From Chloroflexota bacterium (GTDB lineage: Bacteria; Chloroflexota; Dehalococcoidia; Bin125): a stretch of 16,154 nt of DNA. A program made the translations under genes and the position numbers. Below are positions 1 to 7,651 of this stretch, piece after piece. The notes under the pieces are model-generated. The model worked only from the letters and a program-made list of their open reading frames with translations. It was not told the origin of the DNA and did no database searches. The stretch is from contig JAPUIR010000105.1 in the NCBI GenBank assembly GCA_027296805.1, positions 1-16,154 on the forward strand, read 5' to 3'. Position 1 is the first letter of the stretch, and every line of letters begins with the position of its first letter.

Positions 1-737
1 GCCCGCATGGCGTGATCGTCGGCCCCGACGGCGCCGCTTGGGTGACGGATGGCGGGCTCAACGCGATCGTGCGCGTGGACCCGATGACGTCGCGCCTGGA
101 CGTCTATCCGCTACCTGCCGATCGCTCCAACGCCAACCTCAACACCGCCGCCTTCGCGGGCGACGGGCGGCTGTGGTTCACCGGTCAAAACGGCATCCTC
201 GGCCGCTTGAACCCCGCGACCGGCGCGATGGACGTCTTCGACGCGCCTGGTGGCCGCGGACCCTACGGGATCGCGGCGACGCCGGACGGCGTCGTGTATT
301 TCGCCTCCCTCGCCGGCAGCTACGTGGGCCGCATCGACTCCGAGAGCGGGGCCGTCGTGGAGCTCACGCCGCCGACGCTGGGGCAGGGCGCGCGCCGCGT
401 CTGGTCTGACTCCGCGGGCCGGATCTGGGTGAGCGAATGGAACGCCGGCCAGTTGGCCCGCTACGACCCCGCGACCAGCCGCTGGAGCGAGTGGTCTCTC
501 CCCGGCCCTGCGCCCCAGGCCTATGCCGTCTTCGTCGACGACACCGACATCGTCTGGGTCAGCGACTTCGGCGGTAACGCCATCCATCGCTTCGACCCGG
601 CCTCCGAGTCGTTCACGACCTTCTCTCTGCCCAGCCAAGCGGGCAACGTCCGTCAGATCCTGGGCCGCCCAGGCGAAGTTTGGGCCCCCGAGTCGGCGGC
701 CGATCAGTTGATCGTCATCCGGCGTGCAGTGAGCTGA
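1..737 (+). CDS. Vgb-like (streptogramin lyase-like) beta-propeller protein, 5' truncated
   Basis: This is the C-terminal part of a beta-propeller protein of the virginiamycin B lyase (Vgb)-like family. The reading frame is open at the left edge: its first codons read P-H-G-V-I-V-G-P-D-G, a typical blade start, so the true start lies outside the window. About five and a half blades of roughly 42 residues can be seen. Each carries a PDG- or DG-like turn, a W(V/F)(T/S) strand and a (N)xI/L-x-R-x-(D/N)P-x-(T/S) end, for example near residues 10-30, 55-75, 140-165 and 180-205. A seven-bladed fold would leave one or two blades upstream. Known Vgb enzymes linearise streptogramin B, but most family members are uncharacterised, and I could not confirm the catalytic His/Glu residues. 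A drug-resistance role should therefore not be assumed. The gene is convergent with the macro-domain gene and ends in TGA just before a GC hairpin. Confidence 0.8.
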   Translation, partial: PHGVIVGPDGAAWVTDGGLNAIVRVDPMTSRLDVYPLPADRSNANLNTAAFAGDGRLWFTGQNGILGRLNPATGAMDVFDAPGGRGPYGIAATPDGVVYFASLAGSYVGRIDSESGAVVELTPPTLGQGARRVWSDSAGRIWVSEWNAGQLARYDPATSRWSEWSLPGPAPQAYAVFVDDTDIVWVSDFGGNAIHRFDPASESFTTFSLPSQAGNVRQILGRPGEVWAPESAADQLIVIRRAVS

Positions 738-751
738 GGGGGCGCTCCCCC
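738..751. terminator. GC hairpin between convergent genes
   Basis: Five G, the loop CGCT and five C directly follow the TGA of the propeller gene. A perfect 12-bp palindrome (CGGCGCGCGCCG) follows at 751-762. No T-tract is present on either side, so this is a hairpin-type terminator candidate only. The 47-bp gap to the convergent macro-domain gene holds nothing else I can name. Confidence 0.4.
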
Positions 752-784
752 GGCGCGCGCCGATCTCGCTCGAAGACGACGGCC

Positions 785-1288
785 CTAGGGTCCCGCGGCC
801 GCGCGAAACACCTGGAACGCCGGTTCGTCGAAGAGGACGAAGTAGGCCGTCGCGACGGCATCACGACGGTCGGCATGGTCTCGCACCACATCGATCATGA
901 TCGCGGCGCACTCGTGCACCGAGAAGCCGCCGACACCCGTCCCCAACGCGGGAAACGCGATCGACTGCAACTTACGCTCCTCGGCTAGGGTCAGGGCGGC
1001 GTCCGTCGACTTCCGGATCGACTCGGCGTCCGGCCGCAGATCCTGGCCCATCGCGGCCGCGTGGATCACGTGGCTCGCGATGAGGGAGCCCCCTCCCGTG
1101 ATCACCGCTTCCCCTACGCGGATAGGCCCCTGCCGGATCGCGTCGTCTTCGATCTCCCGTCCGCCCTTGCGCACGATCGCGCCCGCCACCCCGGCTCCCA
1201 TCCAGAGTTCGTTGTTGGCCGCGTTCACGATCGCGTCCGCGTCCTGGTCCGTGATGTCCCCCTGGACGATTTCGATCTGCGTGGGCAC
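785..1288 (-). CDS. Macro-domain protein, probable ADP-ribosyl/O-acetyl-ADP-ribose hydrolase
   Basis: This is a single-domain macro protein of 167 aa, the usual length of stand-alone bacterial macrodomains. The ADP-ribose-binding signatures are all visible: GDIT (residues 10-13), VNAANN (21-26), the glycine-rich loop GAGVAGAI (31-38), HAAAM (76-80) and the phosphate loop ALGTGVGGF (114-122). Related proteins bind ADP-ribose and remove acetyl or ADP-ribosyl groups, and this one probably acts in the cytosol. The GTG start is chosen because the macro fold begins within a few residues of it, and because it lies 2 bp after the TAG of the upstream cyclase gene. No strong SD is visible, so translation is probably coupled to the cyclase. 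An in-frame extension up to 1663 would run antisense-like through the cyclase gene and encodes low-complexity Arg/Ala, so I reject it. Substrate and biological partner are unknown. Confidence 0.85.
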   Translation of the reverse strand: MPTQIEIVQGDITDQDADAIVNAANNELWMGAGVAGAIVRKGGREIEDDAIRQGPIRVGEAVITGGGSLIASHVIHAAAMGQDLRPDAESIRKSTDAALTLAEERKLQSIAFPALGTGVGGFSVHECAAIMIDVVRDHADRRDAVATAYFVLFDEPAFQVFRAAAGP

Positions 1289-1290
1289 GA

Positions 1291-2271
1291 CTACTTGATC
1301 GCCAGCGCGTTGGGGGGGCTGCCGGTGCCCCCCTGCACGTTGAGAGGGGCGCCTACGAAAAGGAACTCGTAGATCCCGTCCGCCGCACAGTCGGCCGCCA
1401 GAGGCGAAAGCTGGAACATCTCCCCGATCGCCATCCCAAAGCGCCCGATGATCCAATGGTGCAGGAAGCCGTCGGGCTCCAGGAAGTTCGGCGGCGGCCA
1501 GACTTCGAGCGCGGGGTTGTCGCTGCAGATCGCCGACGGGTGGTGATCCCAGAGGTACTCCGCCATCTCCTCGGCGCACTCCAGCCCCGGCGTCTTCAGG
1601 TTCTGGATCGCTGAAATGTGCTGACGCAGCCCTGGCGCCTGCTGCTCGTACCAGTCGATCCAACCGGTGTTGATCAGGAGCACGTCGCCGGGCTCCAGCT
1701 CCACGCCCTGCGCCTCTCGCGTCGCCTCCAGGTCCGCGACCGTGATCGCATCACTCTCCGCGCAGTCCAGCGGCCGCCCCTCAGCCTCCCGCCAGCGCGC
1801 CACGTCCAGCAGAACCCCCCGGCCCGCGATCCCGCGCCGCGCCCAATGGTCGATGCCCAGGCGCGTCTTGTCGCCGCTCTCACGCAGCTCCGCCGCGGTC
1901 ACTCCGCCCCAGAATCCGTGCTCGAAGTCGCCCACGTGGGTCAGCGCGTCCCATTGGCTGGAGGCTTGGGTGTAGAAGTTGTCCAGCACATCGTCGCCGT
2001 GGTTGCCGACGGGGATCTCGCGGTACACCGTATGGCGAAGGCGGCCTCGCCCAAAGAGCGGCGGGTTGGGTTTCTCCTGTTCCCAGTTCATCGCGAACAC
2101 GGCGCCCTTCCGCACCAATCGCGCTGCCGCCGTCACGCGCTCCGGCGTCTGCAGATTGAACATGCCCACGTTGTCGTCGTCGCCGAACAGCCCCCAGGCC
2201 GTCTTGGCTGGGTTGCCGGGCTTGTAGGGGAGGTCCCGGTAGCGAGGAAGGTCGTTTGGTACGTTGGTCAT
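1291..2271 (-). CDS. Cyclase-family (kynurenine formamidase-like) metal-dependent hydrolase
   Basis: This 326-aa protein belongs to the cyclase/arylformamidase-like hydrolase family, whose members use Mn or Zn to open amide, lactone or cyclic substrates. It falls in the long subgroup (about 320 aa), where the classical HxGTHxDxP metal motif is replaced by S-Q-W-D-A-L-T-H-V-G at residues 105-114, keeping D108 and H112. Other family marks are WGLFGDDDNVGMFN (26-39), GDVLLINTGW (195-204), the paired His at 271-272 and the C-terminal VGAPLNVQGGTGSP (306-319). ATG at 2271 is preferred over in-frame ATG at 2343 because homology-like sequence starts there and a good promoter lies at 2306-2334, between the two. 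It is the first gene of a two-gene unit with the macro-domain gene and is divergent from an MFS transporter, which may import its substrate. The substrate cannot be told from sequence. Confidence 0.88.
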   Translation of the reverse strand: MTNVPNDLPRYRDLPYKPGNPAKTAWGLFGDDDNVGMFNLQTPERVTAAARLVRKGAVFAMNWEQEKPNPPLFGRGRLRHTVYREIPVGNHGDDVLDNFYTQASSQWDALTHVGDFEHGFWGGVTAAELRESGDKTRLGIDHWARRGIAGRGVLLDVARWREAEGRPLDCAESDAITVADLEATREAQGVELEPGDVLLINTGWIDWYEQQAPGLRQHISAIQNLKTPGLECAEEMAEYLWDHHPSAICSDNPALEVWPPPNFLEPDGFLHHWIIGRFGMAIGEMFQLSPLAADCAADGIYEFLFVGAPLNVQGGTGSPPNALAIK

Positions 2272-2305
2272 GGATTGCCCACTCTGTGTCGTTCGAGGTG
2301 CGCGC

Positions 2306-2334
2306 ATTCTTTGCGGCCAGGACGAGCCTGTCAA
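2306..2334 (-). promoter_or_regulatory. Sigma-70 promoter for cyclase-macro unit
   Basis: Read on the minus strand, a perfect TTGACA -35 (2329-2334) is followed by a 17-bp spacer and AAGAAT as -10 (2306-2311, 4 of 6 matches). Transcription would start near 2299, giving a leader of about 28 nt before the ATG at 2271. Confidence 0.65.
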
Positions 2335-2365
2335 CGGCGGCACCGGCGCTAGCCAGAGGCGCTCG

Positions 2366-2371
2366 TATACT
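2366..2371 (+). promoter_or_regulatory. Possible -10 (TATACT) for MFS gene
   Basis: TATACT is a 5-of-6 match to a -10 box in the 194-bp gap between the divergent cyclase and MFS genes. No recognisable -35 lies 16-18 bp upstream. A start here would give a leader of about 90 nt before the GTG at 2466. The two promoters would be back to back about 32 bp apart, so a shared regulator is possible but unproven. Confidence 0.3.
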
Positions 2372-2465
2372 CGATGGCAGCGCCCCCCTTCCCCGGGGCA
2401 TCCTCGCGCGTCGCTGGAGGTCCACCATTCCGCAAGTCGGGCGTCCCCTGCGCGATACAGGGTCC

Positions 2466-3812
2466 GTGCTGCGCGGGCGCAAGAAGATCTACTACGGCTG
2501 GTGGATGCTGGCGGGATCCGTCCTCGCGATGGCGGTCGGCAGCGGTGTCTCCTTCTGGTCCTTCGGCCTGTACATCGGACCGTTGGAAGACGAGTTCGAC
2601 TGGTCGCGCGCGGCCATCTCCGGCGGCTTCTCGATCTCGCTCCTGCTCAGTGGCCTGATCGCGCCCTTCGTCGGCCGCTGGATCGACCGCTACGGTCCGC
2701 GCCGCGTACTGCTGATCGGCGCGCTCCTGACGGCCCTGAGCTATCTCCTACTAGCGATCACGACGGAGCTCTGGCACTGGTATCTCTTCCAGTCGATCAA
2801 CGCCGTCTTCCGCCAAATGATGTTCTTCATGCCCTTCCAGGCCCTGGTCTCGCGCTGGTTCGACCGTAAGCGGGGGCTGGCCGTGGGCATCCTCGCGACG
2901 GGCTTCTCGTTGGGTGGCTTCGTCGTCGTGCCCCTCATGCGGCTCACCATCGACGCCGTCGGCTGGGAGGGCTCCTTCGTGGTGGCGGGCATCGCTATCA
3001 CCGCCGTCTTCCTGCCCTTGGGTTGGTTTCTGATCCGCGACCACCCCGCCGACGTGGGCACCGACGTGGACGGCGATCCCATCCTCCGCGGCCAGCAGGC
3101 GCCTCGCACCTTCACCGGGATCACCGTCTCGGCCGCCATCCGCATGCCCCTCTTCTGGTTGATTGCGTTCGCCCTCATGGCGTTCTTCTACGGGATGTTC
3201 GGCTGGATGATTCACGCCGTGCCCTACTACGAATCGGTCGGGATCTCGACAGGGGGTGCGGCCGCCCTGGTCTCCGTCGCGGCGGGAGGCGGGATCTTCT
3301 CCCGCCTCGCCTTCGGCTTTCTCGCCGACCGCATCTCCAGCATCGAGGCGGCCTCCGTCGTGCTCGCGCTGTTCCTCTGCGGCGCGATGCTGACGCTGCT
3401 GATCTCTGGCGCATCGACGGTGGGGATCGTGATCTTCGTCGCGCTCTTCATCGTCGGCTCCGGCGGTGGCCCCATGATCGAGCCGCTCCTCCTCACCCGC
3501 GCGTTCGGGGTGGCGCACTTCGCGAGTCTGTTGGGCGTGATCGCTGTCGTCGAGACCACCGGCCAAATCGTGAGCCCCACCGCGGCGGGCGCCATCTTCG
3601 ACGCCACCAACTCCTACGACTGGGCGCTCGTCATGTTCGCGATCGCGCTGGTGGTGTCGATGACCCTCTTCTGGCTCGCCTCGCGCCTGCCCCGGCCGGT
3701 GATCCCAGGCGGGGATCTCCCCGCGCGGCCGGCGCAACCGCGCCACGCGCGGACGCGGCTGGCCCCCGCTACGGAGGTGCTGGCAGAGTCGGAGCCCGTG
3801 ACGGGGCCGTAG
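2466..3812 (+). CDS. MFS transporter, monocarboxylate/oxalate-formate antiporter type
   Basis: This inner-membrane secondary transporter has 448 aa with about 12 hydrophobic helices in two halves of six. They are split by a polar central loop (about residues 190-225) and followed by a roughly 35-aa Pro/Arg-rich cytosolic tail. The MFS motif A is visible as G-RWIDRYGPRR (70-80) after TM2, with a relic FGFLADR in the second half (283-289). An YYGWW start and the DEFxWSRAAISGGFSISLLLSGL segment (42-64) resemble the MCT/OFA-like subgroup, which carries small organic acids; that substrate class is inference. The GTG start is chosen because it lies just before the conserved start of TM1, with AGGG a few bases upstream. 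Upstream in-frame codons give an unlikely Arg/Ala-rich sequence and would overlap the divergent gene. The divergent cyclase suggests a shared substrate. Confidence 0.85.
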   Translation: MLRGRKKIYYGWWMLAGSVLAMAVGSGVSFWSFGLYIGPLEDEFDWSRAAISGGFSISLLLSGLIAPFVGRWIDRYGPRRVLLIGALLTALSYLLLAITTELWHWYLFQSINAVFRQMMFFMPFQALVSRWFDRKRGLAVGILATGFSLGGFVVVPLMRLTIDAVGWEGSFVVAGIAITAVFLPLGWFLIRDHPADVGTDVDGDPILRGQQAPRTFTGITVSAAIRMPLFWLIAFALMAFFYGMFGWMIHAVPYYESVGISTGGAAALVSVAAGGGIFSRLAFGFLADRISSIEAASVVLALFLCGAMLTLLISGASTVGIVIFVALFIVGSGGGPMIEPLLLTRAFGVAHFASLLGVIAVVETTGQIVSPTAAGAIFDATNSYDWALVMFAIALVVSMTLFWLASRLPRPVIPGGDLPARPAQPRHARTRLAPATEVLAESEPVTGP

Positions 3813-3820
3813 CTCGGGCT
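3793..3820. terminator. Imperfect hairpin spanning two convergent gene ends
   Basis: AGCCCG (3793-3798) pairs with CGGGCT (3815-3820), enclosing an inner ACG/CGT pairing at 3801-3810. It covers the last codons of the MFS gene and the stop of the mutase gene, whose stops are 6 bp apart. There is no T-tract on either strand. This is a weak candidate for a bidirectional terminator in a very tight convergent junction. Confidence 0.3.
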
Positions 3821-5489
3821 AGATCACCGTGAGCGGCGTGTACTCGCCAAACTGCTTCCGCAGGACGCCGCAGATCTCGCCGACCGTGGCATAGCGCTTA
3901 ACCGCGTCGATTAGGGGCTCCATCAGGTTTTGCTCGCCGGCGGCGGCATCCCCCAGCTTCGCTAGAGCGTCCTGCGCCTGCTGATCGTCGCGCCGCGAGC
4001 GGAACTCTGCCAGGCGGCTGCGTTGCCCCTCCGCCAGCGCCGGGTCCACCCGGAAGACCGGCGTCGCTCCCTCCTCGTTGCCCTCCTGAAACGCGTTGAC
4101 GCCGACCACGATGCGCTCGCCGGAGTCGACTTCGCGTTGGTGACGGGCCGCCGCCTCCGCGATCTCGGTCTGCATATAGCCTGCTTCGATCGCGCTGACC
4201 GCGCCCCCCAGATCCTCCACCCGCCGCATGATCGCGAGCGCCTCCGCCTCCAGGCGGTCCGTCAGCGCCTCCACGAAGTAAGAGCCCGCCAGGGGGTCGA
4301 TCGTGTCGGCGGCGCCGGTCTCGTGCGCGATGATCTGTTGGGTGCGCAGCGCGGTGCGCTGGGCCGCGTCCGTGGGCAGCGCGAGGGCCTCGTCGTAGCA
4401 GGAGAGCGCCATGCTCTGCACGCCGCCTAGCACCGCGGCGAGGGCCTGCACCGCCGTGCGCGCGATGTTGTTCTCGGGCTGCTGCGCCGTCAGCGTGCTG
4501 CCCCCCGTCTGGGTGTGGGTACGCAGCATCCAGGAGCGGGGGTTCGTCGCGCCGAAGCGCTCGCGCATGATCCGCGCCCACATCCGCCGCAATGCGCGGA
4601 ATTTGGCGACCTCCTCGAAGAAGTCGTTGTGGGTGTTGAAGATCCAGGAGATGTTGCCTGCGAAGTCGTCGACCTCCAGGCCTCGCGCCAGCGCCGAGTC
4701 CACGTAGGCGATCGCGTTCGACAGCGTCAGCCCCATCTCCTGCGCGGCCGTGCTGCCCGCGTCGCGGATGTGATAGCCGGAGACCGAGATCGCGTTGAAG
4801 CGCGGCACCTCGCGCGCGCAGAACTCCATCACATCCGTCGCTAGCCGCAGCGACGGCCCCGGCGGGAAGATGTAGGTCCCGCGCGCCACGTACTCCTTGA
4901 GCACGTCGTTTTGGACTGTGCCGCGCAGCTCTGTGCGAGCCACGCCCTGTGCCTCGCCGATCGCGACGTACATCGCCAGCAGGACCGACGCCGGCGCGTT
5001 GATCGTCATCGACGTGCTGATCTGATCGAGCGGGATCTCCTCGAACACCGTCTCGAAGTCGGCCAGCGAGTCGATCGCGACGCCGACCTGGCCCACCTCG
5101 TCGCGAGCGAGCGGGTCGTCGCTGTCGTAGCCGAGCTGGGTCGGCAGATCGAACGCCACGCTCAGGCCGGTCTGGCCCATCTCCAACAATGCGCGGAACT
5201 TGCGATTGGTCTCAAGCGCCGTGCCGAAACCGGCGTACTGGCGCATCGTCCAGAGCCGACCGCGGTACATCGTCGGCTGGACGCCGCGCGTGAAAGGGTA
5301 CTGGCCGGGGAACCCGATGCTGCTCAGGTAGTCGTCGTCGATCTCGCCGTCAGGGGCGTAGAGCGGGTCCACCTCAACGCTCGACGTCGTGAAGCTTTCC
5401 CGTCGCTCGCCGCTCTTGGCGACGGCGGGGTCATAGCTCGTGGCGCGCCAGCTGTCGCTGCTGCGGATTTTGTCGTCAGAGGTTGGCAT
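3819..5489 (-). CDS. mcmA: Methylmalonyl-CoA mutase, large (substrate-binding) subunit
   Basis: This 556-aa subunit is the TIM-barrel half of a B12-dependent acyl-CoA mutase, which interconverts methylmalonyl-CoA and succinyl-CoA in propionate and branched-chain metabolism. Visible motifs include TMRQYAGF (81-88), GLSVAFDLPTQLGYDSDD (108-125), QNDVLKEYVARGTYIFPP (193-210) and SVSGYH (235-240). Tyr85, Arg203 and His240 correspond to Tyr89, Arg207 and His244 of the Propionibacterium enzyme with a constant offset of four. Tyr and Arg at the first two sites are those of methylmalonyl-CoA mutase, whereas isobutyryl-CoA mutases carry Phe and Gln. The protein stops after GEYTPLTVI with no DxHxxG cobalamin domain, so a separate small B12 subunit must exist; none is in this window. 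The ATG at 5489 follows AGGAGGGG at ideal spacing; an earlier ATG at 5537 lacks one. It lies 65 bp after sufT, so read-through from suf is possible. Confidence 0.93.
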   Translation of the reverse strand: MPTSDDKIRSSDSWRATSYDPAVAKSGERRESFTTSSVEVDPLYAPDGEIDDDYLSSIGFPGQYPFTRGVQPTMYRGRLWTMRQYAGFGTALETNRKFRALLEMGQTGLSVAFDLPTQLGYDSDDPLARDEVGQVGVAIDSLADFETVFEEIPLDQISTSMTINAPASVLLAMYVAIGEAQGVARTELRGTVQNDVLKEYVARGTYIFPPGPSLRLATDVMEFCAREVPRFNAISVSGYHIRDAGSTAAQEMGLTLSNAIAYVDSALARGLEVDDFAGNISWIFNTHNDFFEEVAKFRALRRMWARIMRERFGATNPRSWMLRTHTQTGGSTLTAQQPENNIARTAVQALAAVLGGVQSMALSCYDEALALPTDAAQRTALRTQQIIAHETGAADTIDPLAGSYFVEALTDRLEAEALAIMRRVEDLGGAVSAIEAGYMQTEIAEAAARHQREVDSGERIVVGVNAFQEGNEEGATPVFRVDPALAEGQRSRLAEFRSRRDDQQAQDALAKLGDAAAGEQNLMEPLIDAVKRYATVGEICGVLRKQFGEYTPLTVI

Positions 5490-5554
5490 CGCCCCTCCTG
5501 TCGCTCCCATCATGCTGGCTTGGGGAAAGGGGGGCAATGACGGCGGCGGAACGC

Positions 5555-5866
5555 CTAAAAGATACCCAACTCGAACTTGGCCTCGTCCGACGCCATCTCG
5601 CGCGGATCCCAGGGCGGGCTGAAGACGAGCTCCGTCTCCACCTCGCCGATGCCCTCCATACTGCGAACCGCCTCCTGGATTTGGGCCTGGATCATGGGGC
5701 CCACCGGGCAGGCGGGGGTGGTCAGCGTGAACACGACGCGGAAGCCGTCGTCCGACTCCAGCTCGTCGATTCCGTAGATCAGCCCCAGGTCCACGATGTT
5801 GATCCCGATCTCAGGGTCGAAGACCGTCTTCAGGGTCTCGCGGACATCATCGGCGGTGAATGGCAT
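5555..5866 (-). CDS. sufT: SufT/MIP18-family (DUF59) Fe-S assembly factor
   Basis: This 103-aa protein of the MIP18/PaaD-like family helps load or mature Fe-S clusters on target proteins. The family pattern is clear: DPEIGINIVDLGLIY (17-31), a beta-strand LTTPACPVGPMI (48-59) carrying the conserved Cys53, and V-FSPPWDPREM near residues 81-91. The length matches the stand-alone family. The ATG is preceded by GGAG at about 6 nt. It is the last suf gene, 24 bp after sufU; in many Gram-positive lineages sufT closes the suf operon in just this way. PaaD of phenylacetate degradation is a relative, but the context decides for SufT. Confidence 0.92.
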   Translation of the reverse strand: MPFTADDVRETLKTVFDPEIGINIVDLGLIYGIDELESDDGFRVVFTLTTPACPVGPMIQAQIQEAVRSMEGIGEVETELVFSPPWDPREMASDEAKFELGIF

Positions 5867-5890
5867 GGCGGGCTCCGTTCGGGTGCGAGA

Positions 5891-6397
5891 TCAATTCGTC
5901 GAGGCGATGCGGACCGGGATGTCGGAATCGGACGTGGCTTGCTCGCCGCGGGCCTCGGCCAATGCGATGTCGAGCACCTTCCAGGCCAGCAGCGCGCACT
6001 TGATCCGGACGGGGAACTTGGCCACCCCGCTCAGTGCTTCCAGATCTCCGATCTCGACAGCGTCCACGTCGAAACCCTCGTGCGTGAGCATCTCCTGGAC
6101 TTGCTGAGAGAGCGTATCGACGTCGGCCACGGTTCGCTGCTCCGCCTCCTCCGTCATCATCGAGGCCGAGGCCTGGCTGATCGAGCAGCCCAACCCGCCA
6201 AACGCGATTCCGGCGACCTTGCCGTCCTCGACACGCAGTTCCACCCGGATCTCATCGCCGCAGGACGGGTTCAACCCCTCCGCGGCCACCGTCGCGTCCG
6301 CCAGCGGCTCCTTGTGCCGGGGGCGGCGGTAGTGGTCCAGGATCAGGTCCCGGTAGAGATCGTCGAACTGAACCGGGTTCTGGGCTTCCAGACTCAT
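5891..6397 (-). CDS. sufU: SufU, sulfur-accepting Zn/Fe-S assembly protein
   Basis: SufU is an IscU-like protein that in Bacillus accepts persulfide sulfur from SufS through a Zn-bound site and passes it to SufBCD. This copy has 168 aa. The ligand set is complete: Cys46 and Asp48 in NPSCGD (43-48), Cys71 in GLGCSISQASASMM (68-81) and Cys134 in RIKCALLAW (131-139). The roughly 20-residue stretch between the second and third cysteines that marks SufU against IscU is present (about 85-125). The start lies 3 bp after the TAA of sufS, with AAGG just upstream, so the two genes are tightly coupled, which fits their direct protein contact. A C-terminal polar tail of about 20 residues is not conserved. 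Confidence 0.95.
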   Translation of the reverse strand: MSLEAQNPVQFDDLYRDLILDHYRRPRHKEPLADATVAAEGLNPSCGDEIRVELRVEDGKVAGIAFGGLGCSISQASASMMTEEAEQRTVADVDTLSQQVQEMLTHEGFDVDAVEIGDLEALSGVAKFPVRIKCALLAWKVLDIALAEARGEQATSDSDIPVRIASTN

Positions 6398-6400
6398 GCC

Positions 6401-7651
6401 TTAACTGCCCTCATGCCCGAAGACGGCGGCCGCTTCCCGCAGCGCCGCGACCAGAGAGTCGATCTCGTCCTTGCGGTTGTAGATGTAGAACGAGGCGCGC
6501 GCGGTGGCCGGCGTCTCCAAGCGTCGATGCAGGGGCTGTGCGCAGTGATGCCCTGCCCGGATCGCGATGCCGTACTTGTCGACGATGGTGCTGATGTCGT
6601 GCGGGTGGATGTCGAGGTAGTTGAAGGCGCAAACGGCGCCGTGCTCGGCCGGGTCGCTGGGGCCGTAGATCTGGATCCCCTCCAGCCCGCCGATCTGATC
6701 CATCGCGTAGCCGATCAGGTCCCGCGAGTGCTCCTGGACGTTGCGCATCCCCAGCAAGCTCAGATAGGTCAGTGCCGGTCCGAACGCGATCACGGCATCG
6801 ATGTTGGGCGTGCCCGCCTCGAACTTGTGCGGCAGCGCCGCCCAGCTCGACTCTTCGCGCGTCACGACGCTGATCATCTCACCGCCGCCCAGGAACGGAT
6901 CGAGATCTTCCAGCAGCTCCTCCCGTCCCCAGAGCACCCCGACCCCCGTGGGCCCGAGCATCTTGTGGGCGGAGAAGGCGATGTAGTCGGCGCCCAGCGT
7001 TGAGACGTCCATAGGCATATGCGGCACGCTTTGCGCCGCGTCCACGATCATCGTCGCGCCCACGGAGCGTGCCATCTCGGCCAGCTCCGACACAGGGTTG
7101 ATCGTGCCCAACACGTTCGACATATGCACCACGGACACGATGCGGGTGCGAGGGCCCATCAGCTCATGCGCCTGATCCATTGAGAGCTTGCCCTCGTCGT
7201 CCACGTCCAGGTAGACCAGCCGCGCTCCGCTGCGCTGAGCCAGGAGCTGCCAGGGAACCAGGTTGGAGTGGTGCTCCATCTCCGTCAGGAGGATCTCGTC
7301 GCCGGCCTTGAGCCGCGATCCCAGGCTGTAGGCGAGGAGGTTGAGCGACTCGGTTGTGTTGCGGGTGAAGACGATCTCCCTGGCGGAGCCGGCGTGAATG
7401 AACGTGGCGACCTGCTGGCGCACGGCTTCGTAGGCGGTGGTCGATTCCTCCGCCAGCGTGTGCAAGCCGCGATGGATGTTGGCGTTCATCGTCGTGTAGT
7501 AGTGCGAGAGCGCGTCGATTACCGACTGCGGCTTCTGCGTCGTGGCCGCGTTATCGAGGTAGATCAACGGACGATCGTTGATCTCCCGTTTCAGGATCGG
7601 GAAATCGGGACGGATCTTGTCCGTATCGAGGCGCGTCAGTTGCTGGACCAT
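6401..7651 (-). CDS. sufS: SufS cysteine desulfurase (group II)
   Basis: SufS is a PLP enzyme that takes sulfur from L-cysteine, giving alanine and an enzyme persulfide for Fe-S assembly. The 416-aa protein shows YLDNAATTQKP (31-41), His127 in TEMEHHSN, the PLP-binding DAAQS (204-208), Lys230 in SAHKMLGPTG as Schiff-base lysine and Cys370 in RAGHHCAQP as the active-site cysteine. The short loop around Cys370 is typical of group II SufS rather than IscS. The ATG at 7651 follows GGGAGG at about 7 nt; in-frame sequence further upstream is an Arg-rich out-of-frame reading of the Rieske gene. It sits 53 bp after the Rieske gene and 3 bp before sufU. The leader shares short sequence words with the sufD leader. 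Confidence 0.97.
   Translation of the reverse strand: MVQQLTRLDTDKIRPDFPILKREINDRPLIYLDNAATTQKPQSVIDALSHYYTTMNANIHRGLHTLAEESTTAYEAVRQQVATFIHAGSAREIVFTRNTTESLNLLAYSLGSRLKAGDEILLTEMEHHSNLVPWQLLAQRSGARLVYLDVDDEGKLSMDQAHELMGPRTRIVSVVHMSNVLGTINPVSELAEMARSVGATMIVDAAQSVPHMPMDVSTLGADYIAFSAHKMLGPTGVGVLWGREELLEDLDPFLGGGEMISVVTREESSWAALPHKFEAGTPNIDAVIAFGPALTYLSLLGMRNVQEHSRDLIGYAMDQIGGLEGIQIYGPSDPAEHGAVCAFNYLDIHPHDISTIVDKYGIAIRAGHHCAQPLHRRLETPATARASFYIYNRKDEIDSLVAALREAAAVFGHEGS

Noticed and set aside
1289..1663. N-terminal extension of the macro-domain gene to 1663
   Set aside because: The added residues lie in another frame of the cyclase gene and are Arg/Ala/Pro-rich; the macro fold begins at the GTG at 1288.
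2751..3746. A 331-codon open frame on - inside the MFS gene
   Set aside because: It gives an Asp/Glu/Arg/His-rich low-complexity protein, typical of the complement of a membrane-protein gene in GC-rich DNA.
5490..5554. Separate promoter or terminator between sufT and the mutase gene
   Set aside because: Only a strong SD is seen; no credible -35/-10 pair or stable stem with a T-run.
5483..7003. A long open frame (506 codons) on + across sufT, sufU and sufS
   Set aside because: It is antisense to three strongly conserved genes, is rich in Arg/Asp/His/Val of the kind produced by reading GC-rich genes backwards, and shows no known motif.
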